Positions 50,039-63,111 of a stretch of 64,000 nt of DNA are shown here, piece after piece. A model generated the notes under the pieces. The model had not been told where the DNA came from, did no database searches, and worked only from the letters and a program-made list of their open reading frames with translations. Position 1 is the stretch's first letter. Every line of letters begins with the position of its first letter. The stretch comes from 3-1-20CM-4-69-9 sp963833655. GTDB lineage: Bacteria; Actinomycetota; Thermoleophilia; Gaiellales; Gaiellaceae. The translations under genes and the position numbers were made by a program. The stretch lies in NCBI GenBank assembly GCA_963833655.1, contig CAWHYL010000004.1:372001-436000 (forward strand). Direction: 5' to 3'.

Positions 50039-50373
50039 ACGTTCAATCACTTCACCGGCGACGAGCCGCCGCAGTTCGCGCACCCGTCGGAGCTCGAGCT
50101 GGCGAAGCTCCTGGACGCGAGCGGCATCCCCTGGGCGTACGAGCTGCACACGTTCGTGCTCGAGAACGACGACGACGGAAACGTCGTCGAGGCGTTTACG
50201 CCGGACTTCTTCCTGCCCGACGCCGGCGTCTACGTCGAGTGCACGACGGCGAAGCGGTCGTTGACGTCCCGCAAGCGGCGAAAGGTGCGGAAGGCGCGCG
50301 AGCTGCACGGTCTGACGTCACGCTCCACGAACGGCAGGACTTCGAGCGGCTCCTGCGGCGGTACGGACGTTAG
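50039..50373 (+). pseudogene. Frameshifted hypothetical gene
   Basis: Reads FNHFTGDEPPQFAHPSELEL, AKLLDASGIPWAYELHTFVL, VVEAFTPDFFLPDAGVYVEC, KRRKVRKARELHGL; then a 1-nt shift near 50315 moves the expected end VTLHERQDFERLLRRYGR into another frame (stop 50371-50373). No start codon is present before the conserved N-terminus. Either a recent pseudogene or an assembly error. Confidence 0.6.
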
Positions 50374-50382
50374 TGTTGCCCG

Positions 50383-50820
50383 GTGCGGGTCTACTTTGCG
50401 GGGCCGCTCTTCACCCCGTACGAGCGGTCGTTCATCGACGAGTGCGCTGCCCGGCTGCGCGCTGAAGACATCGAGGTCTTCGTCCCGCACGAGAATGCGC
50501 TTGCGCTCCCGGACACGAAGCCGGCGACGATCTTCGCGAAGGATTGGGACGGGCTCTCGAACGCCGACGCCGTCGTGGCGCTGCTCGACGGGCCGATGGT
50601 CGACGACGGGACGGCCTGCGAGATCGGGATCTTCTATGCGCTCATGCAGGACGACCCTTCGAAGAAGGGGATCGTCGGCTTGCTCACCGACCTGAGGAGC
50701 GCGCTCGGCCACGAAGGACACGGTCTGAACCTCTTCGTCCACGGCTGCATCGAGGCAGGCGGGCGGGTCTGCACCACGTTCGACGAGGTCGTCGCGACGC
50801 TCGGCGAGTGGCGGGGGTAG
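50383..50820 (+). CDS. Nucleoside 2-deoxyribosyltransferase-family protein
   Basis: 145 residues with a GTG start: RVYFAGPLFTPYERSFIDEC, WDGLSNADAVVALLDGPMVD, DGTACEIGIFYALMQ (catalytic Glu in CEIG): the family's Rossmann-like pocket. Acts in nucleotide salvage or sanitation. Confidence 0.92.
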   Translation: MRVYFAGPLFTPYERSFIDECAARLRAEDIEVFVPHENALALPDTKPATIFAKDWDGLSNADAVVALLDGPMVDDGTACEIGIFYALMQDDPSKKGIVGLLTDLRSALGHEGHGLNLFVHGCIEAGGRVCTTFDEVVATLGEWRG

Positions 50821-50849
50821 CAGCCGCGTAGTCTTCGCTCGCGTTGCGG

Positions 50850-51722
50850 ATGGAACGAGGGCTGAAGGCGACCGGCCTCGCGGTGGGCCTGCTCGGCCTG
50901 CTGCTCCTCGTTGCGATGGGCGCGCGCGAAGGACATCCCGGGACGAGCGGACACGTCGCGACCCGGCCGGTTCCGAACACCGTCCAGGACAGCTTCATCA
51001 CCCTGCTGGCGGTCGTGTACGTCCTCTTCATCGTCGCGATCCTCGTCGGCGTCTTCCGCTACAGAGACCGTTGGCACGACCCGCAGTCGAGCTGGCTGAA
51101 GAACTTCGTGATCGTCCTCGTCCTCATGGGGATCGCGACCGGGATCGGCTACTTCGCGATCACGCACAGCCACCTCCGGCAGCAGGCGGCGAAAGTGCGG
51201 CGTGCGCAGGCGGGCTCGGGGAACACGCAGAACAAGATTCACCACCTGCCCGCGACACCGGCGCGCCAGGCGCACGTCGAGTGGCCACTCGTTGCCGGCA
51301 TCGGCGGCCTCGTCCTGCTCGCGGGCGTGTGGCTGTACGTGCGCAGCCGCCGGCGGCTTGTGCCGCTCCTGGAGGAGCACGGTCTCGAGGCGGATCTCGT
51401 CAGCGCGATCGAGACGACGATCGACGATGTCCGCCGGGAGCCGAACCCGCGACGCGCCGTCATCGCCGCATATGCGCTGATGGAGCGGACGCTCGCGAAG
51501 CACGGCCTCGCACGGCGCCGCTCGGAGGCGCCCCAGGAGTACCTGGCGAACATCCTGCGCGGCCTGCGCGTGCGTGAGAGCGCGGTGCGGTCGTTGACGC
51601 AGCTCTTCGAGTACGCGAAGTTCAGCCGGCACGAGATCAGCCCCGCGATGAAGGAGGAAGCGATCGAGGCGCTGCTCGCGATCCGCGACGATCTGCAGCG
51701 CGACGAGGCGCGCGCAGCTTGA
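50850..51722 (+). CDS. DUF4129-domain membrane protein
   Basis: 290 residues from an ATG (a TTG two codons earlier is an alternative). Three membrane segments, then the DUF4129 C-terminal domain (IAAYALMERTLAKHGLARRR, RLEAPQEYL-like SEAPQEYLANIL, FEYAKFSRHEIS). Typical companion of MoxR/DUF58 operons. The next gene starts within its stop (TTGA). Confidence 0.85.
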   Translation: MERGLKATGLAVGLLGLLLLVAMGAREGHPGTSGHVATRPVPNTVQDSFITLLAVVYVLFIVAILVGVFRYRDRWHDPQSSWLKNFVIVLVLMGIATGIGYFAITHSHLRQQAAKVRRAQAGSGNTQNKIHHLPATPARQAHVEWPLVAGIGGLVLLAGVWLYVRSRRRLVPLLEEHGLEADLVSAIETTIDDVRREPNPRRAVIAAYALMERTLAKHGLARRRSEAPQEYLANILRGLRVRESAVRSLTQLFEYAKFSRHEISPAMKEEAIEALLAIRDDLQRDEARAA

Positions 51723-52230
51723 CTCGCATCACCGCACGGGCCGTGAAGTGGGGGCTGGTCGTCACAGGGGCGGCCGGCATCGCCGCCCTGGCGAGCTCGG
51801 GTGTGAACGCGATCGTCCTCGACGTGTACCTGCTCTGCATCGGCGCCGTCGTGCTGCTGGCGCTCGTGCGAATGACTCGCACGTCTGCCGTCGGGCCGCG
51901 AACGTCGGCGTTCGACACGGCGTTGGCCGCGATGCGTCGACCGCCGCCGGAGACCGGGGAGCTGACGCTCGTCCGTGAGCTCGAGCTCTCGACGTACAAC
52001 GCGTTCCACTTCCACGCCAGGCTGCGGTTGCTGCTGCGTGAAATCGCGGCGCACCGGCTGCGGGCGCGCTACGGAGTCGAGCTGGACGCCGAGCCGGCGC
52101 GGGCGCGCGAGCTCGTGGCCCGGGAGGCGTGGGACGTCGTCCGGCCCGACCGTCCGTCGCCCGCCGACCGCATGGCGGCAGGCCCGACGCTCGCGGAGCT
52201 CGAGGTCGTCGTCGGCGAGCTGGAGGCACT

Positions 52231-52234
<4 letters not shown>
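51719..52234 (+). CDS. Membrane protein of the MoxR cluster
   Basis: 171 residues with a TTG start overlapping the previous stop. Two helices (LVVTGAAGIAALASSGVNAI, VLDVYLLCIGAVVLLALVRM) and a soluble C-terminal part. Its stop overlaps the GTG of the MoxR gene. Confidence 0.75.
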
Positions 52235-53195
<961 letters not shown>

Positions 53196-53199
<4 letters not shown>

Positions 53200-54458
53200 C
53201 GGCGAAGCTCCCGGCGTACGCGGGGCTTGCGGCGCTGGGATTGCTCGCGGCGCTCGCAGCGCGCCGGCCGGAGCTGGCCGTCGTCGCTGCGCCGTTCGCG
53301 CTGTACGCGGGCATAGGGCTGCTGCTCGCGCGACGGCCGCAGATCGACGCAGAGGCCGAGCTCACGGGCGAGCGGGTCCTCGAGGGCGACGAGGTCGAGC
53401 TTCGCCTGACGCTCGCCGCCGAGGTCGGCGCGGAGCGCGTCGAGCTGCTGCTCCAGCTGCCGCGCGAGCTCGTCGTGACGGACGGCGTCAACCCGGTGCA
53501 GCTGCGTCTCGCGGACGGCGAGCGGCGCGAGCTGGCGTTCCGGCTGCGCTGCGCGCGCTGGGGCGCGTTTCGCGTCGGCCGCATCTTTCTCCGCACGCAC
53601 GACACGTTCGGCCTCTTCGTCCAGGAGGTCACCCTCGACCGCCGCCGGCCGCTGAAGGTCTATCCGTCGGAGGAATACGTCCGGGACCTGCTGAAGCCGC
53701 TCGAGACGCAGGTGTTCGCCGGGAACCACGTCGCGCGGCAGAAGGGCGAGGGGATCGAGTTCGCCGACCTGCGCCCGTTCGTCCCCGGCGATCGCATCCG
53801 GCATGTCAACTGGCGTGCCAGCGCGCGGCGCGGCGAGCTTTGGATCAACGAGCACCACGCCGAGCGAAACGCCGACGTCGTGCTCCTGCTCGACTCGTTC
53901 GCCGAAGCGCGCAAGGGAGACCGCAGCACGCTCGACCCGGCGCTCCGTGCGGCGGGGACGCTTGCCGCGCGCTACCTGCGGCAGAAGGACCGCGTCGGCT
54001 TCGTGACGTTCGGCGGCATCCTCAACTGGTTGCTGCCGACGACGGGCGCGGTGCAGCTGTACCGGATCGTCGACGCGATGCTCGACACGCAGATCGTCCT
54101 CAGCTACGCGTGGCGCGGCATCGGCACCGTGCCGCGCCGGACGCTGCCGCCGCAGGCGCTCGTGATCGCGCTCACGCCGCTGCTCGACGACCGCGCCGAG
54201 GCCGCGCTGCTCGACCTGCGCGGTCGCGGCTTCGACCTCGTCGTGGTCGAGATCTCGCCGCTCGCGCTGCTGCCCGAGCCCCGCGGCGAGGCCGGACGGC
54301 TGGCCGACCGGCTGTGGCGGCTGCGCCGCCAGGCAGTCCGCGGGCGGTTCGAGCGTGCCGGCATCCCGGTCGCGCTCTGGGGCGACGAGACGTCCCTTGC
54401 CGCTGCGCTCGAGGAGGTGACCACATACCGGCGTCGCGCCAGAGCGGTGAGCGCCTGA
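53196..54458 (+). CDS. DUF58 protein
   Basis: 420 residues with a GTG start overlapping the MoxR stop. Two N-terminal membrane helices, a beta-rich middle, and the DUF58/VWA-like block GEGIEFADLRPFVPGDRIRH, VNWRASARRGELWINEHHAE. Partner of MoxR. Confidence 0.93.
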
Positions 54459-54955
54459 CGACGGCGCTCCTCTCGCTCGCTTTGGCGGCCGGCATCGTCG
54501 TGTACGCCGATGTCGCGAGCGACCGGCTGCCCGAGGTCGCGGGCGGCGTCGGCGTCGCCGGCTGCGTGCTGATGGCGTTCGCGCTGTTCACGCGGTGGCG
54601 GACGACCTTCCCGCTCGGCCTCGCCCTCGTGGGAGGGTCGTACGGCGTCTACGTCGCGCTGCGGAGCGGCGCCGTCGACGCGCGCGCGCCGGCCGTCGCC
54701 GCCGCACTGTTCGCCGCTGCGGAGCTCGGCTTCTGGTCGCTCGAGCGGACGCCGTCGCGCAGCGAGACGGCGGTGCTCGCGCGGCGGGTAGCCACCCTTG
54801 CCGGGACCGTGCTCCTCACGGGGCTCGTCGGCAGCCTGCTGCTCGTGCTGGCGACGGGCGCCAGCGGCGGCGTCGGACTCGAGGCCGCCGGCGTGGCAGC
54901 AGCTGTGCTCGCCCTCGCGCTGATCGCGCGGCTGGCGTCGCGTGCGTCAGTCTGA
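54455..54955 (+). CDS. Membrane protein at the end of the MoxR operon, probable CTG start
   Basis: 166 residues. No ATG/GTG/TTG lies near the start of similarity; the frame begins at a CTG overlapping the DUF58 stop (CTGA). Five hydrophobic segments (LLSLALAAGIVVYADVAS to GLEAAGVAAAVLALALIARL). The first alternative GTG would delete half of helix 1. Confidence 0.7.
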   Translation: MTTALLSLALAAGIVVYADVASDRLPEVAGGVGVAGCVLMAFALFTRWRTTFPLGLALVGGSYGVYVALRSGAVDARAPAVAAALFAAAELGFWSLERTPSRSETAVLARRVATLAGTVLLTGLVGSLLLVLATGASGGVGLEAAGVAAAVLALALIARLASRASV

Positions 54956-55084
54956 CGTGACGTTGTCGGCGTCGCCGCTCGACGTCTTCGCCCACGGCTC
55001 GCCGTTGCTCGCCGTCTCGTCCTCCTGTTGCTCGAGCTCGTCGCCCGGCTCTTCCGGCTCGTCGTCGAATCGCTTCTCGCTCAT
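54947..55084 (-). CDS. Small acidic protein
   Basis: 45 residues: SEKRFDDEPEEPGDELEQQE, DETASNGEPWAKTSSGDADN. Highly acidic and probably disordered. GAGGAC precedes the ATG. Confidence 0.5.
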   Translation of the reverse strand: MSEKRFDDEPEEPGDELEQQEDETASNGEPWAKTSSGDADNVTSD

Positions 55085-55088
55085 GTCC

Positions 55089-55391
55089 TCACTCTTCACC
55101 GAGTGCGTCGACAAGCAAACCGCAGGCGTACGCGCGCCAGGCGAGCTCGGCGTCATCCAGGGAGGCGAGCTGCTCCGACGCGCCGAGCAGCGCCTCGCGG
55201 CGCTCGGGCGTGTCGAGGTCGCGCGCGAGCTCCAGGACGGCCGGGTCGTCGAGCGCCGGCTCGCGGTGGAGCCCGCCGCCGGCTGCGAAGACCAACAGTG
55301 CGCGGCGGAGGGCCGCGTTGCGTTCCTCCTCGGTGAGCGGAACGTGCTGTCCTGCGACGAACGCGGCGACGACGAGGTCGACGTCAGTCAG
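55089..55391 (-). CDS. Conserved hypothetical protein, probable CTG start
   Basis: 100 residues if started at CTG (55389-55391), overlapping the aminotransferase stop by 8 nt: TDVDLVVAAFVAGQHVPLTE, RNAALRRALLVFAAGGGLHR, ERREALLGASEQLASLDDAE, AWRAYACGLLVDALGEE. Next usable start is a TTG at 55295, which would remove a third of the protein. Confidence 0.7.
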   Translation of the reverse strand: MTDVDLVVAAFVAGQHVPLTEEERNAALRRALLVFAAGGGLHREPALDDPAVLELARDLDTPERREALLGASEQLASLDDAELAWRAYACGLLVDALGEE

Positions 55392-56736
55392 CGTATTCGT
55401 CGGCGACCGCGAGCGCTTCGTCGAGGACGGACATGCCTTCGTCGAGCTCCTCGCGCGTGATCGTCAGCGGCGGGCAGACCATGACGACGTTCCAGTGCGT
55501 CATCAGGTAGAGGCCGCGGTCGAGCGCCGCCTTGTAGACGCGAGCCACCGGCGCGAACGCCTCGCCCGTCGCGTTGAACGGAACGAGCGGCTCGCGGGTC
55601 TCCCGGTTCTTCACGAGCTCGATGCCCCAGAAGCAGCCGAGCCCGCGCACCTCGCCGATCGACGGATGCCTGTCCTGGAGCGCATGGAGGTGCTCGGCGA
55701 ACACGGGCCCCAGCTCCGCGGCATGCTCGACGATGCCCTCCTCCTTGAACGCCTCGATCGACGCGACGCCGGACGCGCAGGCGAGCGGATGCCCCGAGTA
55801 CGTGAGCCCGCCCGCGAAGTACTTGTCGCGCACCCAGTCCGCGATCGGCTTGCGCACGACCATCGCGCCGAGCGGGATGTAGCCCGAGTTGATCCCCTTC
55901 GCGACGCTGAGGATGTCGGGCACGACGTCCCAGTTCTCGACGCCGAACCACTTGCCGGTGCGCCCGAAGCCGGCCATCACCTCGTCGGCGATCAGCAGGA
56001 TGCCGTGCCTGTCGCAGACCTCCCGGATCGACTGCAGATAGCCGTCCGGCGGGACGATGATCCCGTTCGTCCCGGTGACGGTCTCGAGGATGACGGCCGC
56101 CACGGTGTGCGGGCCCTCGTACTGGAGGATCTCCTCGAGGTGCGGCGCGCCGCTGCAGACCGGGCACGGGTCCGGGTGTCCGGCGGGGCAGCGGTACGTG
56201 TACGGGTCGAGCATCCGGACGACGCCGGGGATGCCCGGCTCCGCCGGCCAGCGGCGCGGGTCGCCCGTGAGCGTGATCGCGCCGCCGGTCGCTCCGTGGT
56301 AGGAGCGGTAGCGCGCGACGATCTTGTGCCGGCCCGTGTACCAGCGCGCGAGCTTGATCGCGTTCTCGTTCGCCTCGGCGCCGCCGTTCGTGAAGAACGA
56401 CAGCTCCAGGTCGCCCGGGGTGACCTCCGCCAGGAGCCGGGCGAGCGTCGACCGCGGCTCGGTCGCCATCGGCGGGCCGATCGTGCAGAGCTTCTCGGCC
56501 TGCTCCTTGATCGCCGCGACGACCCTCGGGTGCTGGTGGCCGATCGAGACGTTGACGAGCTGCGACGCGAAGTCGAGATAGCGGTTCCCGTCGAAGTCCC
56601 AGAAGTGGCGCCCCTCGCCGCCGGCGACGGGGATCGGCTCGAGCGCGCTCTGCACCGACCACGAGTGCAGGACGTAGCGCTTTGCGTCCTCGACGACCTG
56701 CCGGCCGAGCTCGGTGTTGGCCTCGACGATGGCCAC
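55384..56736 (-). CDS. Class III (omega) aminotransferase
   Basis: 450 residues with an ATG start. PLP-binding Lys in SVAKGINSGYIPLGAMVV, Asp in LLIADEVMAGFGRTGKW, FTNGGAEANENAIKLARWYT, and YRSYHGATGGAITLTGD. The layout fits beta-alanine/GABA/taurine-pyruvate type aminotransferases. The malonate/methylmalonate-semialdehyde dehydrogenase gene nearby (57327) suggests beta-alanine or related catabolism. Confidence 0.93.
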   Translation of the reverse strand: MAIVEANTELGRQVVEDAKRYVLHSWSVQSALEPIPVAGGEGRHFWDFDGNRYLDFASQLVNVSIGHQHPRVVAAIKEQAEKLCTIGPPMATEPRSTLARLLAEVTPGDLELSFFTNGGAEANENAIKLARWYTGRHKIVARYRSYHGATGGAITLTGDPRRWPAEPGIPGVVRMLDPYTYRCPAGHPDPCPVCSGAPHLEEILQYEGPHTVAAVILETVTGTNGIIVPPDGYLQSIREVCDRHGILLIADEVMAGFGRTGKWFGVENWDVVPDILSVAKGINSGYIPLGAMVVRKPIADWVRDKYFAGGLTYSGHPLACASGVASIEAFKEEGIVEHAAELGPVFAEHLHALQDRHPSIGEVRGLGCFWGIELVKNRETREPLVPFNATGEAFAPVARVYKAALDRGLYLMTHWNVVMVCPPLTITREELDEGMSVLDEALAVADEYAD

Positions 56737-56745
56737 GGCGAGAGC

Positions 56746-57276
56746 TTACGGGAACTTCGAGGGAATGTGAGCCGGCGGCTTGCCGACGACGAGCGCGATC
56801 TCGCGCTTGTCCTTGAGCTCGATCGCATGCGGGTCGCCGTTGAAGCGCTTGCCGTCGACGTAGACCTTCGCCTTCGTCGGCAGGTTGACGCCCCACTCGG
56901 TAAAGAACTGCCCGAGCCGGTTGAACTGGTTCTTCTTCGCTTCGGTGTGGAGGACGCCGTCGTCGAAGTGCGTGTGCAGCGGCGAGATGCACGCTTTGTC
57001 GCACGGCGGCGCGATGCCGCCGTAGCCCGTCGTCCCGTCCTGCGGGTTCTCGAACTTCCGCACGGCCTTGTTGCGGACGTCGATGCCGATGCCGGCGGGG
57101 ACGACGACGCGCTTCCCGTTGACGAAGACGTCCAGGTGCGAATGCACGTGCAGGAACACGAACTCGCGCGTCTCCGGCGTGAGGCCGGCCTTGCGCGTGA
57201 GCTGCATCGGGTTCGGCGGTGCCGGCCAGACCGGAGCCGCCGCGACGGCGGCCAGCAGTGCGAGTCCGCGGATCAT
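56746..57276 (-). CDS. Secreted conserved hypothetical protein
   Basis: 176 residues, ATG start, signal peptide IRGLALLAAVAAAPVWPA. FVFLHVHSHLDVFVNGKRVV, VPAGIGIDVRNKAVRKFENP, ISPLHTHFDDGVLHTEAKKN: the many His/Asp suggest a metal-binding beta fold. Known as a conserved extracytoplasmic family; role unclear. Confidence 0.75.
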   Translation of the reverse strand: MIRGLALLAAVAAAPVWPAPPNPMQLTRKAGLTPETREFVFLHVHSHLDVFVNGKRVVVPAGIGIDVRNKAVRKFENPQDGTTGYGGIAPPCDKACISPLHTHFDDGVLHTEAKKNQFNRLGQFFTEWGVNLPTKAKVYVDGKRFNGDPHAIELKDKREIALVVGKPPAHIPSKFP

Positions 57277-57326
57277 CGAGCGAAGCCTAGGCGCGATACC
57301 CTGGGCGCGTCACGCGAGGAGGAGAC

Positions 57327-58852
<1,526 letters not shown>

Positions 58853-58856
<4 letters not shown>

Positions 58857-59047
58857 CCGGGGGCGGCGGCACGCGTGTTCGCGACCGTGAACGAGAAGGT
58901 CGTCGACGTCTCGTTGCCGCGAATGTCCGACACCGAGACGGAGATCGTGTGCGGTGCGTCGGCGAGGCTCGTGGTGTCGAGGTCGCGGGCGAGCCAGAAG
59001 AAGTACTTCCCGCGCACGTTCGGCAGGTTCTGCCGGGTGCCGATGGC
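58853..59047 (-). pseudogene. C-terminal fragment of a secreted protein
   Basis: Minus-strand frame NLPNVRGKYFFWLARDLDTT, SLADAPHTISVSVSDIRGNE, STTFSFTVANTRAAAPG ending at a TAA (58853-58855) that overlaps the mmsA stop. An Ig/cadherin-like strand pattern; the 5' part is missing where the LamG fragment begins. Confidence 0.55.
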
Positions 59048-59049
59048 GC

Positions 59050-61770
59050 TTCACGGGCGTCGTCGAGCCGAGCGCTCGGAAGAGCTGCAAGTCGACGGAG
59101 CGTGGTCGCACGTGGCCGCGACGAACGACGGGGCCGCGAACAGGCTCTCGTCAACGGCAACGAGGTTGCGAGCGTTCCAGAGAGCGGAACGATGAAATCC
59201 TCGGCACAGGCGCTGGATCTCGGCGGCGACGCGGCCTTGGGTCAGTACTTCGAGGGCACTCTTGACGAAGTGCGCGTCTACGATGTGGCGCGCGGCGCCG
59301 ACGATATCCGGGCTGACATGGCGACGCCGGTGGTGCCGGGCACGCCCGGAGACGTTTCTCCGCCGTCGGCGCCGGGACCGCTCACGGCGACAGCGGCCGG
59401 CTCGGGCGAGATCGACCTCAGCTGGGGAGAGGCGCGCGACGACGTCGGTGTGTCCGGGTACGAGGTGTTCCGGTGTCAGGGCGACGGCTGAAGCGACTCG
59501 CGCCCGTCGCGCAGATGGACGGCACGACGACGCAGGCCCGCGAACACCGGCCTCCCCGGCGACCCGTACAGCGACCGCGTCCGCGCCGTCGAGGCGGCCT
59601 GCAACCGCGGAGAGTTGACGCAGCGCGTCGGCGACGAAGGCTGCACCCCGCGGGTGACGCAGCGCCGAGAACGCAGGAACGCGTCGTCGACGCAACCGGC
59701 TGGAACGGAATCGCGGGCAGGGGCGCAGCACGACAACTTCGATGTGACGGGATATGAGGTGTTCCGGTGTCACGGCGACGGCTGCGGCGACTTCGCGCGC
59801 GTCGCGCAGGTGGACGGCACGACGACGCAGTACAACGACACTGGCCTCTCCGCGGGGACGACGTACAGCTACCGCGTTCGCGCCGTGGATGCGGTCGGCG
59901 ATCTCGGCGAATTCTCGAACACCGTCCTGGCGTCGACGTAGGCCGCCGGCTGACACGACCCGCTCGGCGCGGGGGGGGTGTCGGCGACGGCGGTGGGTTC
60001 CGGCGAGGTGGATCTGAGCTGGGGAGCGGCGACGGACGAGAGCAGTGTCATCTATGAGGTGCAGCGCTGCCAGGGGAGCGGCTGCACCGATTTCACATCT
60101 GTGGCGACGGTTGCGGCGACCGTGTTCAGCGATGCATCGGTGTCGGCGACAACGACTTACGTGTACCGGGTGCGCGCGGTGGACTCGGTGGGGAACAGCG
60201 GTGAGTTCTCGAATTCGGCTGAGGTGACGACTCCTGCGGCGGCGGCCGAACCGCCGCTCCGACAGGTGGACGTGACCGGCGCCGGCCCGGACGTAGCCGA
60301 GTGAGCTGGGTGCCGCGCGACGAACTGATGGCTCACGACGCTCGGGTCGATGTGCCAGTAGCCGAAGACGAGCGGCGGCGGCGGCGACCAGACCTATCGC
60401 GACGTTCCGTATCGGCCGCGACACGTACGTCTACCGCGTCCGCGCCGTCGACGCCGCGGGCAACAGCGGGCCGTTCTCGAACACCGCCGCTGCGACTACC
60501 GAGGCTGCGCCGTCCGGTGGCCCTGGGCCGCTGTCGGTCGACCCGTCTGGCCGCTACCTCGTCGACCAGAACGGCAAGCCGTTCCTGATGATGGGCGATT
60601 CGCCGCAGGCGCTCATCGGTGATCTGACGGAATCGGATGCGGAACGGTACTTCGCCGATCGTCGCGCAAGAGGTTTCAACACGGTCTGGATCAACCTGCT
60701 GTGCAACAGCTACACGGGCGGAGAGACGACGGGCGACGGGGAAACGGGCGCTTGACGACGGAGACCGACACCGACGAGGCGTACTTCGCCAGTTGACCGC
60801 ATCCTGGGCTGGCCGGCCAGTACGGCCGTCGCCGGGCTCGATTGCGTAGACGGGCGTGCCGTCGGCGACCTGGATGTCGACGCCGTCGAGGAACTGCTGC
60901 GCATACGGGCAGTATCTCGGCCGTCGTTACCGGGATTTCCCGAACATCATCTGGATGCACGGGAACGACTTTCAGAACTGGGGACCGTCTACGGACCCCT
61001 ACGTCCTCGCGGTCGCGGAGGGCATCCGCGACGTCGACCCGACTCATCTGCAAACGGTTGAGCTCAACTGCTGCAGCAGCGGGTCGCTCGACGATCCGGC
61101 CTGGGCGCCGGTCATCCAGATCAACGCCTCGTACACGTGGTCCCCGACGTACGATCGGGTGCTGAAGGACTACAACGGCAACAATTTCCTGCACGTGTTC
61201 ATGGTCGAGGCGAACTACGAGTTCGAGCAGAACGCGTCGCCACCCGGTGGAACGCCGCAGCAGCTTCGCCGTCAGGAGTACTGGACCATGCTGTCCGACG
61301 CCACCGGTCAGCTGTACGGGAACCACTACACGTGGCAGTTCCTCTGCTCGAACCGCGACGCCGCTGGAAACTGCGACGCCGGCTGGCCTGGCTATCTCGA
61401 CACGCCGGGACAGACACAGTTCGGCTACGTCAAGCAGCTCTTCGAGTCGCGACGGTGGTACGACCTCGTCCCGGATCAGGGCCACGCGGTCGTCAAAGAC
61501 GGCCGCGGGTCGTACGGGACGAACGACTACGTCACTGCGGCCAGCACCCCGGACGGCACACTGGCCATCGCGTATATGCCTTCGGCCCGGACGATCACCG
61601 TCGACCTGAGTACGTTCAGCGGGCCGGTCAGCGCCCGGTGGTACGACCCCGCGGCCGGAACGTTCACGACGGCGGTGCCGTACCTCAACACGGGTAGCCA
61701 GCAGTTCACGACGCACGGCGCCAACTCCGGGGGCGACGACGACTGGCTGCTCGTGCTCGAAGCCGCGTAG
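59050..61770 (+). pseudogene. Broken secreted glycosidase: LamG, FN3 repeats, DUF4038
   Basis: Protein-like blocks in shifting frames: LamG (WSHVAATNDGA; NGNEVASVPESGTMKSSAQA; GTLDEVRVYDVARGADDIRA), three FN3 repeats (YEVFRCQGDGC, TYSYRVRAVDAVGDLGEFSN; YEVQRCQGSGC, TYVYRVRAVDSVGNSGEFSN; TYVYRVRAVDAAGNSGPFSN), then the DUF4038/apiosidase-like catalytic domain (NGKPFLMMGDSPQALIGDLT; FPNIIWMHGNDFQNW; FMVEANYEFEQN) and a collagen-binding-like C-terminal domain to a stop at 61770. At least six frame changes and a partly deleted segment near 60760-60890. Intact ancestors would be extracellular plant-polysaccharide hydrolases. Confidence 0.7.
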
Positions 61771-61837
61771 CCCGACGGCCGCGGCGAGGCCCGGGATCGA
61801 ACGTCACGCTAAGATGATCCCCGGCCCGGCGGTCGAC

Positions 61838-63094
61838 CTAGCGCGTTTCATAGGTGACGCGCTCGCCCTGCAGCGTTGTCTCCGGCGGCGTCGTCTCCGC
61901 GATCACCTTGCCGCGGCGGATGACCCAGCGGCGCACCGGCTTCAGTCGCATCACCTCGAGCGCCGACGGCGCATCGAAGACGATCAGGTCCGCCGGCTTG
62001 CCCTCCTCGATCCCGTAGTCGTCCTCGACGCCGAGCGTGCGGGCGCCGCGCCACGTCGCGCAGTCCAGCATCTGCGGGATCTCGTCCAAGCCGGACATGT
62101 ACGTAAAGTGCAGTGCCAGCGACGCCGCGTCGACGAGGTCCGCCTTCCCGAGCAGGTACCAGGGGTCGACGATCACGTCGTTTCCGAGCGACACGTTGAC
62201 ACCCTCGGCGAGCAGCTCCTTCAGCTGCGCGAAGCCGCGGCGCTTCGGATACGGGTCGAGGCGTCCCTGGATGAGCGAGTTCGCGTAGGGGTTGACGACG
62301 ACGTTGATCCCGGCGCGCCGCAGGAAGCCGCGCAGCTTCGAGGAGTAGTACGGCTCGTAAGAGCCCATCGCCGTGCAGTGGCTCGCCGTGACACGCCCGC
62401 CGAGGCCGTGCTGGACGCTGTTGTCGGCCATCACCTCGAGGAAGCGCGAATTGGGGTCGTCGGTCTCGTCGCAGTGGACGTCGATCCGGCGGCCGTACGC
62501 TTTCGCGAGCTCGAACACGCGGTGCACCTCGCGGTGGCCGAGCTCCGTCGTCGGCTCATAGTGCGGGATCCCACCGACGCAGTCGGCGCCGAGCCGGAGC
62601 GCGTCCTCGAACAGCTCCTCGTTCCGCGGGTCGGAGTAGATCCCGTCCTGCGGGAAGGCCGTCACCTGGATCGTCGCGACGTCGGCGAGCTCGTCGCGAA
62701 CGCGCAGGAGCCCTCGCAGCGGCGCCTCGTTCTTGGCCGACACGTCCGCGTGTGCGCGGATGTAGAGCGTCCCCTGCGCGGCCGACCACCGGACGATCTC
62801 CGACGCCCGGGCGAAGACGTCGTCGGCGGTGAGGCTCTCCTTCAGCTCGCCCCAGAGGTGGATCCCCTCGATCAGCGTCCCCGACTGGTTGTAGCGCGGC
62901 CGCCCGGCGGTCAGCGACGCGTCGAGGTGCAGGTGGCAGTCCACGAGCGGCGGCGTTGCGAGCCGCCCGTCCGCGTCGACGACCTGTGGGGCGTCCGCGT
63001 CGAGGTCGGGCCCGATCCGGGCGAAGCGCCCGCCCTCGATCCCGACGTCGACGATCCGGTCGCCGACACGTACGTTCCGAACGAGGAGGTCCAT
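61838..63094 (-). CDS. Cytosine deaminase-like amidohydrolase
   Basis: 418 residues with an ATG start. Metal ligands in PPLVDCHLHLDASLTAG (HxH), the IDVHCDETDDPNSR and VTASHCTAMGSYE His residues, and the late Asp in NVSLGNDVIVDPWY. Layout and length fit the CodA family (cytosine or related N-heterocycle deaminase). Divergent from the agmatinase-family gene with a gap of only 17 bp. Confidence 0.9.
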   Translation of the reverse strand: MDLLVRNVRVGDRIVDVGIEGGRFARIGPDLDADAPQVVDADGRLATPPLVDCHLHLDASLTAGRPRYNQSGTLIEGIHLWGELKESLTADDVFARASEIVRWSAAQGTLYIRAHADVSAKNEAPLRGLLRVRDELADVATIQVTAFPQDGIYSDPRNEELFEDALRLGADCVGGIPHYEPTTELGHREVHRVFELAKAYGRRIDVHCDETDDPNSRFLEVMADNSVQHGLGGRVTASHCTAMGSYEPYYSSKLRGFLRRAGINVVVNPYANSLIQGRLDPYPKRRGFAQLKELLAEGVNVSLGNDVIVDPWYLLGKADLVDAASLALHFTYMSGLDEIPQMLDCATWRGARTLGVEDDYGIEEGKPADLIVFDAPSALEVMRLKPVRRWVIRRGKVIAETTPPETTLQGERVTYETR

Positions 63095-63111
63095 CGCGTT
63101 ACCGTAAACAG

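Noticed and set aside
55388..57004. 538-residue frame overlapping the aminotransferase gene in another frame
   Set aside because: Arg/Ala/Gly-rich shadow frame; the aminotransferase frame has all family motifs.
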